Positions 1 through 7,060 of a stretch of DNA of 64,000 nt are shown here, one piece after another (position 1 is the stretch's first letter; every line of letters starts with the position of its first letter). The translations under genes and the position numbers were made by a program. The notes beneath the pieces are model-generated. The model was not told the DNA's origin and did no database searches. It saw only the letters and a list, made by a program, of their open reading frames with translations. The DNA comes from Caldilineaceae bacterium (GTDB taxonomy: Bacteria > Chloroflexota > Anaerolineae > Caldilineales > Caldilineaceae), in NCBI GenBank assembly GCA_022842065.1, contig JALHQH010000004.1:346169-410168 (forward strand), read 5' to 3'.

Positions 1-2
1 AG

Positions 3-1031
3 ATGAATGAACGAACACCCTACCTTCCCCTTGATGATGCGAGTGAGCAGGCGGCGCGTGAACAGGCGAGCCGTCACCCACGCTTGTCGGTCGTCATTCC
101 GCTCTATAATGAGGAAGAGAGTATTCCCGCGCTGCGGACGGCGTTGACCGCAGCATTGGACCGCCAAGGGGAAGCCTACGAAATTATTGTGGTCGATGAT
201 GGCTCGCGCGACGGCAGTTACGAACTGTTGCGCCAGTGGGCCGCGGTCGCGGATCATGTGACGGTGATCCGGCTGCGGCGCAACTTTGGGCAGACCGCGG
301 CCTTTTCCGCCGGCTTTGACCACGCCCGCGGCGATGTGGTGGTGACGATGGATGCCGACCTGCAAAATGACCCGGACGACATCCCCAAACTCATGGCCAA
401 GATCGACGAAGGCTTTGACATTGTCAGCGGCTGGCGTATCAACCGCCAGGATCGGTATCTCGATCGCAAGCTGCCGTCGCTGATTGCTAACCGGCTGATC
501 TCGAATGTCACCGATGTGCAACTCCATGATTACGGCTGTTCGCTCAAAGCCTATCGCCGTGATGTGTTGCAACATGTCAAGCTCTATGGCGAGTTGCATC
601 GCTTTATCCCCGCGTTGGCCAGCCAGGTCGGTGGCACTGTCTCTGAAGTTGCGGTCAACCATCGGGCGCGCCAATTTGGCCGCTCTAAATATGGGATCAG
701 CCGCACTGTGCGCGTCATGCTTGATCTGATTTTGGTCTGGTTTCTGGGGGCCTACTCGACCCGGCCGATCCATGTCTTTGGCTCGATGGGCCTATTGTCG
801 GCCAGTGGTGGTATATTGATTGGCCTCTACCTCACCTTTGTTAAACTCTTCTTTGGGCAGGATATTGGCGGGCGCCCCATGTTATTGTTGGCCGTCCTGC
901 TGGTAGTGATCGGCGTGCAGTTGATCACCATGGGGCTGCTGGGCGAAATGACGATCCGCACCTACCACGAAAGCCAAAATAAGCCGATCTACATTGTGCG
1001 CGAAATCGCTGGCCGTCACCACGAAGGATGA
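3..1031 (+). CDS. Family 2 glycosyltransferase, polyprenyl-phosphate (DPM1/ArnC-like)
   Basis: This 342-aa inner-membrane glycosyltransferase probably moves a sugar from a nucleotide sugar onto undecaprenyl phosphate for envelope glycan or glycolipid synthesis. The GT-A fold is visible: SVVIPLYNEEES near residue 30, VVDDGSRDGS near 64, and the metal-binding MDADLQNDP near 115. Two hydrophobic hairpin segments follow at roughly 235-275 and 294-316, as in ArnC/GtrB-type enzymes. The ATG is two bases into the window, so its ribosome site and any upstream operon partner are not visible. The acceptor and sugar cannot be read from the sequence. Confidence 0.85.
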   Translation: MNERTPYLPLDDASEQAAREQASRHPRLSVVIPLYNEEESIPALRTALTAALDRQGEAYEIIVVDDGSRDGSYELLRQWAAVADHVTVIRLRRNFGQTAAFSAGFDHARGDVVVTMDADLQNDPDDIPKLMAKIDEGFDIVSGWRINRQDRYLDRKLPSLIANRLISNVTDVQLHDYGCSLKAYRRDVLQHVKLYGELHRFIPALASQVGGTVSEVAVNHRARQFGRSKYGISRTVRVMLDLILVWFLGAYSTRPIHVFGSMGLLSASGGILIGLYLTFVKLFFGQDIGGRPMLLLAVLLVVIGVQLITMGLLGEMTIRTYHESQNKPIYIVREIAGRHHEG

Positions 1032-1082
1032 GTTGATCGGGCTGCAATAGATTAGACCTTTGCCACAGAGAACGTAGGTAAG

Positions 1083-1137
1083 CCAAATAAAGTTGTGGAA
1101 TTGTAGGGCCGCCCTACAATTCCACAACTTTATTTGG
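1083..1137. terminator. Perfect 27-bp inverted repeat downstream of the glycosyltransferase
   Basis: Arms 1083-1109 and 1111-1137 are exact reverse complements around a single base (1110). The outer part is A/T-rich (CCAAATAAAG) and the inner part is TGTAGGGC. It lies 50 bp after the stop codon, so transcript 3'-end formation is the simplest role. The arms are much longer than a usual intrinsic terminator, and the near-absent loop makes it a cruciform-type palindrome. Confidence 0.7.
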
Positions 1138-1152
1138 TTTGTTCTATAAGAT

Positions 1153-1186
1153 AACGCGGCATGGCACGTGGACGCCATGCCGCGTT
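1153..1186. terminator. Second hairpin after the glycosyltransferase
   Basis: AACGCGGCATGGC (1153-1165) pairs exactly with 1174-1186 across an 8-nt loop and is followed by TTCTATTT. It has the size and T-rich tail of a rho-independent terminator reading rightwards. Confidence 0.65.
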
Positions 1187-1349
1187 TCTATTTGTCGTGC
1201 AGCGTAGGTAGATCGGAGGGAATCGTTAACAATTTATTAAATCTTCGTTAACACTTGTCATTTATCATTGATTTATGACAATAATATTTGGTTATACTTT
1301 AATCAATTCCTTAATTAATGCTTAAACCTATAAAGATGTTTTTGATATT
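1187..1349 (+). promoter_or_regulatory. AT-rich upstream region of the pyruvate-kinase-like gene
   Basis: From about 1225 to 1349 the DNA is far more A/T-rich than its surroundings and has repeated GTTAAC words (1226, 1248). No clear ribosome-binding site precedes the ATG at 1350. It presumably holds the promoter, but no single -35/-10 pair stands out enough to name. Confidence 0.4.
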
Positions 1350-3209
1350 ATGACGACTGCCACTCCGATCCAAGCGCAACGGCTGATTGGCCCGCTACGT
1401 GAATTGTATGATCAGGCGTGCGCGTTGGAAAATGAACAAGCCACCCAACTCGCTGCCGTCGACGCCGCTTTTCAGCATAGTGCCCGTAACCTCTTACATT
1501 ACCTAGCCGTTCGTCAACATGATATTCGGCTCCTACAAAATGAATTAGCTGCGCTGGGCCTTAGTTCACTTGGTCGCCTGGAAGCACACACCTTGGCGAC
1601 CCTACAATCGGTGCTGGTTGCGTTGCATCGCCTGGCCGAAGTGCCACCGCCCGACCTGCACACAGCACCACCGGTCACCTTCTACACCGGGCCGATGTTG
1701 CTCAATCAACACAGTCTGCATCTCTTAGGCGAGCCGGCCGGCAAACGTACCGTGCGCATCATGGTCACCATGCCGAGTGAAGCAGCGACCGATCTCGCAC
1801 TCCTCCGCTCCCTGCTGGCCTCCGGCATGGATGTGATGCGCATCAATTGCGCCCATGATGATGCCGACGCTTGGTTGGCGATGATCCGTAATCTGCGCGA
1901 GGCAGAGCGTGCGTTGGGACGGCCCTGTAAGATCTATGCGGATCTGGCGGGGCCGAAGTTGCGCACCGGTGCCATCGAGCCCTTTAGCCATCTTGTCAAA
2001 TTTCGCCCGCAACGTGACGCACTTGGCCGCGTCGTCCGGTCTGCATACCTCTGGTTGACGCCCGCGATTGCCACCCCATGCCCCCCTACATTTGATCTGG
2101 CTGATGCCATCAATCTGCCTATTGATGCACCACTCTTTGCCGAGATCGAAGAAGCAGACGAATTACACTTTGTCGATGCCCGCGGTCGCCGACGCCGGCT
2201 GACCGTGATTACCAAGACGCCAACGGGCTGTGTTGCCACCTGTAGACGCACTGGTTACATTGAACAAGGCACCGTGCTCCAACTCGTCCGTGGCAAGCAG
2301 ACCGTGGCGAACGGGACCTGTGGTGCGCTGCCGCCGTTAATTTTACCGTTGGAATTAGCGATTGGTGATCAGTTGCTGCTCACCAATGAGGCGCAACTAG
2401 GCCGTGCCGCCCAGCGCAACGAAGCTGGGGAAGTAGTCACCCCAGCCCAGATCCCGATTACACTGGAAGCAGTCTTTGCAGCCGCACAACCTGATGATCC
2501 CATCTGGTTTGACGACGGCAAGATCGGTGGTCAGATTGTCGCAAATGACGGCAAGACGATGATGGTCTTAATCACGCAGGCACCCCCTGGCGGCGGTAAA
2601 TTGAGCGCTGAAAAGGGCGTTAACCTGCCGGCCACGCGGCTGCCGGTCCAAGCACTCACCGCAAAAGATATAGAAGATTTAGCTTTTCTGGTCAAACACG
2701 TTGATATGATCGGCTTGTCATTTGTGCGTGAGCCGGCTGATATTGAACAACTGCAGGCCAAACTGGATGAGTTGGGCAATCGTGAGGTGGGGATTGTTTT
2801 GAAGATCGAAAATGAACAAGCCTTTACCAACTTGCCCCGTTTGTTGCTGACCAGCCTGCGCAACCCACCAGTCGGCGTCATGGTGGCCCGTGGTGATCTC
2901 GCCGTTGAAGTTGGTTTTGAACGGCTGGCCGAAGTGCAAGAGGAGATCCTCTGGCTCTGTGAAGCCGCCCATGTGCCGGTAATCTGGGCAACCCAGGTGT
3001 TGGAAAGTATGGCCAAAAGTGGTCAGCCTTCGCGCGCTGAAGTTTCGGACGCTGTGATGAGTGGGCGGGCCGAATGTGTGATGTTAAATAAAGGTGCTTA
3101 CATCGTGCCGGCGGTGCGCCTGCTGAATGGCGTACTGGAGCGGATGAATGCCCACCAAACCAAGAAACGGTCGATGCTGCGCAAGCTCGCTGTTTCCCAA
3201 GTCCATTAA
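1350..3209 (+). CDS. Pyruvate-kinase-like protein with N-terminal extension and no C-domain
   Basis: Residues about 130-600 form a pyruvate kinase barrel: RIMVTMPSEA near 135, the substrate/K+ loop GPKLRTG near 200, the catalytic lysine in LKIENE near 483, and MVARGDLAVE near 510 (metal/phosphate site). A long insertion at about 215-370 fits the B domain. Two things differ from ordinary PK. About 125 helical residues precede the barrel. The protein stops soon after ATQVLESM and DAVMSGRAECVMLNKG, so the C-terminal allosteric domain is missing, and the usual MLSGETA is replaced by MLNKGAY. It may still convert PEP and ADP to pyruvate and ATP, but as an unregulated or specialised enzyme. A 21-bp terminator follows, so it is probably monocistronic. 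Confidence 0.75.
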   Translation: MTTATPIQAQRLIGPLRELYDQACALENEQATQLAAVDAAFQHSARNLLHYLAVRQHDIRLLQNELAALGLSSLGRLEAHTLATLQSVLVALHRLAEVPPPDLHTAPPVTFYTGPMLLNQHSLHLLGEPAGKRTVRIMVTMPSEAATDLALLRSLLASGMDVMRINCAHDDADAWLAMIRNLREAERALGRPCKIYADLAGPKLRTGAIEPFSHLVKFRPQRDALGRVVRSAYLWLTPAIATPCPPTFDLADAINLPIDAPLFAEIEEADELHFVDARGRRRRLTVITKTPTGCVATCRRTGYIEQGTVLQLVRGKQTVANGTCGALPPLILPLELAIGDQLLLTNEAQLGRAAQRNEAGEVVTPAQIPITLEAVFAAAQPDDPIWFDDGKIGGQIVANDGKTMMVLITQAPPGGGKLSAEKGVNLPATRLPVQALTAKDIEDLAFLVKHVDMIGLSFVREPADIEQLQAKLDELGNREVGIVLKIENEQAFTNLPRLLLTSLRNPPVGVMVARGDLAVEVGFERLAEVQEEILWLCEAAHVPVIWATQVLESMAKSGQPSRAEVSDAVMSGRAECVMLNKGAYIVPAVRLLNGVLERMNAHQTKKRSMLRKLAVSQVH

Positions 3210-3227
3210 GCTACCGTCCTGGAAGAG

Positions 3228-3279
3228 AAGCGTATGCAGGTGGCAAGCCACTGGCCTAGCTTGCCACCTGCATACGCTT
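3228..3279 (+). terminator. Terminator after the pyruvate-kinase-like gene
   Basis: AAGCGTATGCAGGTGGCAAG (from 3228) forms a perfect 21-bp stem with 3259-3279 and is followed by TCTTAT. It separates this gene from the CHAD gene and argues that the CHAD protein starts downstream at 3316 rather than at 3148. Confidence 0.8.
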
Positions 3280-3315
3280 TCTTATCTACCCAATTTCAAG
3301 AGAAAAGTGAGCAAT

Positions 3316-4980
3316 ATGACCTCATCCACTGCTGAACAAACCGCTCTACGTTTTGTTGTGCCTGATTTAGCTACCTTCCAAGCCTTATTGGCGCTGCGGC
3401 CCACTGCCGACAGCCCAGGGCCTGAGCAACTGGTGGAGCTTTATCCAGATACACCTGATCTCCATCTATTGCGCCACGGCTATACCCTTTGTATACAACC
3501 ACATGCCGAGGAGTTGCAGTTGACCTTGTGCAATCAAGTTGGGCGCTTGCCCGACCAACGCGCAACCGCAGCACAAGCAGTCGATGATGAAGAATGCACA
3601 GACCGCGCAGGGGTCGTCGCCAAGTTGAAACATGCGCTCAATCCGCAACGCTGGCCTACCCACTTTGCGGCCCTCCGTGATATACTGCCGCACCAGACCA
3701 GAGTAGCACCCCAGGTGCTGCTCCAACGGACCCGTTACCAGTGGCAAGTCGCGCCGTCAGCCGCGGTTACCCCCGTAGTAGATGCCCCCGTAATGGAGAC
3801 CCAGGTATCGGCCTCAATTGCTGCCATTATACTTGATGCCGTCGCCGTTTACCAGGGGACAGACGAGCAGCACCTGCACTTTGATGAGGCCGCCCCACCT
3901 GTCGCCCACCTTTATGAAGTGACGATCTTCCCTGTAGAAAATGAAGTGGCGCAAGCGCAAGCGGCGTTGGCAAGTGTCAAACCATTTGCGGAACTCGCCC
4001 CAATGGCACAGCCCACCCTGGCCCGTGCCCTCGCCGCACTCAGCCTCCATCCACCATGTGATGTGGCTGATATTGCGGGTGTTCAACCGACGATGGCGGT
4101 GGCTGAAGCTTGTCGCCTCTTACTTCACAGCCAGTTGGTAGAGATGATCCAGAACGAAGCGGGGGTGCGCTTCAGCACTGAGATTGAGTATGTCCATGCC
4201 ATGCGCGTTGCCATTCGCCGTGCCCGCGCGGCCTTCAAACTCTACAGCCACTTTTTTCATGCGAAAGCCACGCGGCGCTTTCGCAAACAACTGCGCGAAA
4301 CGGCCCACTACTTGGGTAATGTCCGCGATCTGGATGTCGCGCTGGACAACGCGCAGCAAAAGAAACCAAAACAACGGCGCGCCAAAAAGGCGCAGAAGAG
4401 TCTGGTCGCCGATTGGCAAACGCAGCGCACCGAGGCTCATCAACAGTTGTTGCAATGGCTGGACAGCGCCAAATATCGCAAGTTTATTGCTGAATTTTAT
4501 CACTTCTGCAGAACGCCCGGCGTTGGTGCCAAAGTTTTCACATTCACGCCCGGCACGACGCCGGTGCCGGGGCAGGTACGCCATGTGGTCCCCAGCCTGC
4601 TCATGAAACGGTTCGAGCAGGTGCGCACCTATGAAGCGCTCTTTGCCGAAGATGGCACGGTTGATTATGCCACGATCCATGCCCTGCGCATTGATTGCAA
4701 ATATTTACGCTACAGTTTGGAATTTGTCCGCCATCTGCTAGGGGCAGAGGTCGAAACGTTGATCGAGCGCTTAAAGACCGTGCAGGATCTGTTGGGGGAT
4801 CTCAACGATGCCGTTGTGGCAAGCGAGATGGCCGAGGAAGCAGACGAAAGTGCCGCCGATTACCTGGCACAGCAGCAGGCCGTCGTAGACGAGCTAAGTC
4901 GCGCCGTGCCGGCGGCATTGGTGCGCTTTGTTGACGCCGAAAGCCGGCAGCGCTTTGGCGCAGCGCTGGCGAATTTATAG
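3316..4980 (+). CDS. CHAD-domain protein with degenerate CYTH-like N-terminus
   Basis: A 554-aa protein. From about residue 258 it has the conserved-histidine alpha-helical domain (CHAD): EYVHAMRVAIRRARAAF, then LRETAHYLGNVRDLDVALD, and IHALRIDCKYLRYSLEF followed by VQDLLGDLNDAV. CHAD domains bind inorganic polyphosphate through these basic and histidine-rich helices. Residues 1-250 weakly resemble a CYTH (triphosphate tunnel) domain (LRFVVPDL, YEVTIFPVENE), but the EXEXK signature is not evident, so that is tentative. An upstream in-frame ATG at 3148 would run through the terminator and overlap the previous gene; 3316 is preferred. The protein may be a granule-associated or polyphosphate-handling factor. 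Confidence 0.8.
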   Translation: MTSSTAEQTALRFVVPDLATFQALLALRPTADSPGPEQLVELYPDTPDLHLLRHGYTLCIQPHAEELQLTLCNQVGRLPDQRATAAQAVDDEECTDRAGVVAKLKHALNPQRWPTHFAALRDILPHQTRVAPQVLLQRTRYQWQVAPSAAVTPVVDAPVMETQVSASIAAIILDAVAVYQGTDEQHLHFDEAAPPVAHLYEVTIFPVENEVAQAQAALASVKPFAELAPMAQPTLARALAALSLHPPCDVADIAGVQPTMAVAEACRLLLHSQLVEMIQNEAGVRFSTEIEYVHAMRVAIRRARAAFKLYSHFFHAKATRRFRKQLRETAHYLGNVRDLDVALDNAQQKKPKQRRAKKAQKSLVADWQTQRTEAHQQLLQWLDSAKYRKFIAEFYHFCRTPGVGAKVFTFTPGTTPVPGQVRHVVPSLLMKRFEQVRTYEALFAEDGTVDYATIHALRIDCKYLRYSLEFVRHLLGAEVETLIERLKTVQDLLGDLNDAVVASEMAEEADESAADYLAQQQAVVDELSRAVPAALVRFVDAESRQRFGAALANL

Positions 4981-5063
4981 CAGCAAGGCAGGCAAGCATT
5001 GCTGGAAATTAATAATTTATTTCGGTATGGAATGTCCGCCCGGCGCTGAAGCGCCGAGCTACT

Positions 5064-5125
5064 GAACAACGCCCGCTGAAGCGGGCTTTATTGGCGGCAC
5101 TAGCCCGCTTCAGCGGGCGTTGTTC
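5064..5125. repeat. Palindromic repeat between convergent genes
   Basis: GAACAACGCCCGCTGAAGCG (from 5064) and its reverse complement (5102-5125) form 24-bp arms. Each arm holds a smaller palindrome (GCCCGCTGAAGCGGGC), and related words occur just outside (GGCGCTGAAGCGCC at 5042-5055). The layout is REP/BIME-like. It sits between the CHAD gene and the convergent M20 peptidase gene, where it can also act as a bidirectional terminator. Confidence 0.65.
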
Positions 5126-5217
5126 GTAGCCAGGTGGCTTTAGCCCCTGGCGCTCTTGGTCTACCGAAATAATTGTTTAACGCCCATCAATGCAGGTGAA
5201 TTCATTCACCTGCGCAC

Positions 5218-6351
5218 TCACCCACAAAACGCCGCAATCGTCGCCGTCAACACATCAGCGCACTGGGCCACGCTTTCCAGATCAACCCACTCTTCCACCG
5301 CATGCGCCCCCGCCCCGGTTGGCCCAAAGATCACGGCGGGGATGCTCACTTCAGCCAGGATCGCGGTGTCCATCCACGGCGTGTCACCATAGATGCGCGG
5401 CTCGTGGCCGATCTGGTGGCGGATCTGCTGTTGGAGCAGTTGCACAATCGGCGCGTCGCGCTCGATCTCAAAGGCTTCGCGGACGAGGGTCGTGCGCACG
5501 CTACCCTTAAAATGGGGATCAGCCGCCGCACAGCGATCTAGGATGGCCTGGATCTGCGCTTCCACAATCGCCGGCGTCTCGCCGGGGATCGTGCGGCGTT
5601 CTACACTCAACAGACAGCGCGCCGGATAGCTAGAAAGTTCCTGTCCACCGCCAATCAGTGAGGCGTGTAGCGAACCACTGTAGAGCAAGGGATGGGTCGG
5701 GTTGGCCCGCAATTCTTTGTCCAATGCTTCCAGGCCGACCAGCACATGGCCCATCTTCGCAATCGCATCGACCCCCAACTCTGGCCGTGAACCGTGGGCC
5801 GCGACCCCATGCGTTTCAACTTCCAGCCAGACAAAGCCGCGATGGGCAATACAGAGATTCAGCCCTGTCGGCTCGGTGACAATCGCCGCGTCGGCGCGCC
5901 ACTTTTGCGCAATCGACGCGGTGCCGATGCTGGCATACTCTTCATCAACGACGGCGGTCAAAATCACGTCCCCGCGCAGTGGCAATGCTTTCGCGCGCTG
6001 AGCCGCCACCATACACGCGGCGAGACTGCCCTTCATGTCAAAGGCCCCGCGACCATAAAGGCGGTTGCCCTCCACGCGGGGGGTCAACGGCGCGTCCATG
6101 CCCGCCACGCCCACCGTGTCCATATGGGCGTTGAGCATCAGTGTTTTGCCGCCGCCGGTGCCGCGCACAATCCCGACGACATTCGGGCGACCGGGCGCAG
6201 CTTCATCCAGCGTAACGGGGATGCCGGCCTGTTCCAGCCAGTTTGCCACATAATGTGCAATCATCCCCTCCCCCGCCGCGCCAGGCACCAGGTCCGGGTT
6301 AATCGAGTCAATCGAAACGAGATCGGCGAGCAGTTGCGTGAGTTCATTCAT
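5218..6351 (-). CDS. M20-family metallopeptidase/deacylase (ArgE/DapE/ACY1 type)
   Basis: A 377-aa di-zinc amidohydrolase of the M20 clan. Ligands are readable in order: H76 and D78 in NAHMDTVG, D105 in GRGAFDMKG, the catalytic/ligand pair E137-E138 in VVDEEYAS, E160 in VTEPTG, and a C-terminal His in GAGAHAVEEWVD. The central region has the expected dimerisation (lid) domain. It would hydrolyse an N-acyl amino acid or dipeptide-like substrate in the cytoplasm; the sequence does not decide which. AGGT precedes the ATG at suitable spacing. It is the last gene of a leftward group that begins with the toxin/antitoxin pair, only 6 bp from the toxin stop. Confidence 0.85.
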   Translation of the reverse strand: MNELTQLLADLVSIDSINPDLVPGAAGEGMIAHYVANWLEQAGIPVTLDEAAPGRPNVVGIVRGTGGGKTLMLNAHMDTVGVAGMDAPLTPRVEGNRLYGRGAFDMKGSLAACMVAAQRAKALPLRGDVILTAVVDEEYASIGTASIAQKWRADAAIVTEPTGLNLCIAHRGFVWLEVETHGVAAHGSRPELGVDAIAKMGHVLVGLEALDKELRANPTHPLLYSGSLHASLIGGGQELSSYPARCLLSVERRTIPGETPAIVEAQIQAILDRCAAADPHFKGSVRTTLVREAFEIERDAPIVQLLQQQIRHQIGHEPRIYGDTPWMDTAILAEVSIPAVIFGPTGAGAHAVEEWVDLESVAQCADVLTATIAAFCG

Positions 6352-6357
6352 GGTGAC

Positions 6358-6714
6358 CTACCAAAGCTCTTGTTCAATGATTAAGGTTTCTACACGTGCA
6401 AGAAATGTTAATAGTGGTTTAGGTTCTAGCGGTTCGGTTAGTGGTAAATGTTGTTCCGGAGAATCGAAAGGATGTAAATGCCAATGCCACGCCTCACGGT
6501 CAATCCCAAAGATGCGTCGCTCATGTTCAATCAAAGCAAAATAAAGAGAGCCAGAATATTCACCCAAAAATGCCTGTACAAAAAGTCCAGGGCGAATGTG
6601 AAGACGTAGAGAGATTGAAGAATCGGTGTGGTCAAGCTCTTCAATTCGCTGGATGAACCAAACTTTTGCTAACGCTTCTTGTGCTTCAGCGCGTAATTCA
6701 CTAGTCTGTTTCAT
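6358..6714 (-). CDS. TumE-like toxin (DUF6516-type) of a toxin-antitoxin pair
   Basis: A 118-aa protein with the pattern of the TumE/DUF6516 toxin family: an N-terminal helix, strands SISLRLHIRPGLFVQAFLG, then YFALIEHERRIFGIDRE followed by the conserved WHWHLHPFDSPEQH. The start overlaps the end of the upstream antitoxin by 14 bp, as is typical for translationally coupled toxin genes. Members of this family are thought to act as RNA-targeting toxins. Family membership is judged by the HPF and GIDR motifs only. Confidence 0.55.
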   Translation of the reverse strand: MKQTSELRAEAQEALAKVWFIQRIEELDHTDSSISLRLHIRPGLFVQAFLGEYSGSLYFALIEHERRIFGIDREAWHWHLHPFDSPEQHLPLTEPLEPKPLLTFLARVETLIIEQELW

Positions 6715-7027
6715 GCGAGAGAGTACGCAATTCTTTTAATTTGCGTTCTACAGTATGAATGCCACTAACCGCTGTCTCCCAGTCCATGGCATCTTTCTCA
6801 ACTTCCCAACTATAACCGCGTTGTGCCACAACACTTTGCCCTAAAAACTCAGCAAAGGTCATTTCATATTTGCGTGTCAATGCGTGGTCAACGCGGTGAT
6901 AGCGACCTAGCTGGCGGCGATACTCTGCTTCAACCAGTTGGCGAATTTTTGCATCCGTATCGCTTGCCCCTAAGGCGGGATCGTTGAGCAACTCTTGGGT
7001 TGATTCGTTCAACATTACTGGTACCAT
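6701..7027 (-). CDS. Probable antitoxin partner of the TumE-like protein
   Basis: A 108-aa acidic, helical protein (KIRQLVEAEYRRQLGRYHRVDHAL...MTFAEFL, then a VERKLKELRTL tail). No DNA-binding domain is obvious, unlike the HTH antitoxin TumA, so the role is inferred from position. The start at 7027 (MVPVML) is chosen because AAGGGAG lies 9 bases upstream. The longer reading from 7048 has no such site. The 14-bp overlap with the toxin gene fits antitoxin-first order. Confidence 0.5.
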   Translation of the reverse strand: MVPVMLNESTQELLNDPALGASDTDAKIRQLVEAEYRRQLGRYHRVDHALTRKYEMTFAEFLGQSVVAQRGYSWEVEKDAMDWETAVSGIHTVERKLKELRTLSHETD

Positions 7028-7060
7028 TTTCTGCGCTCCCTTCATCACATGATAGGCAGA

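Noticed and set aside
3148..3315. N-terminal extension of the CHAD protein
   Set aside because: It overlaps the 3' end of the pyruvate-kinase-like gene and the 21-bp terminator. The ATG at 3316 fits better.
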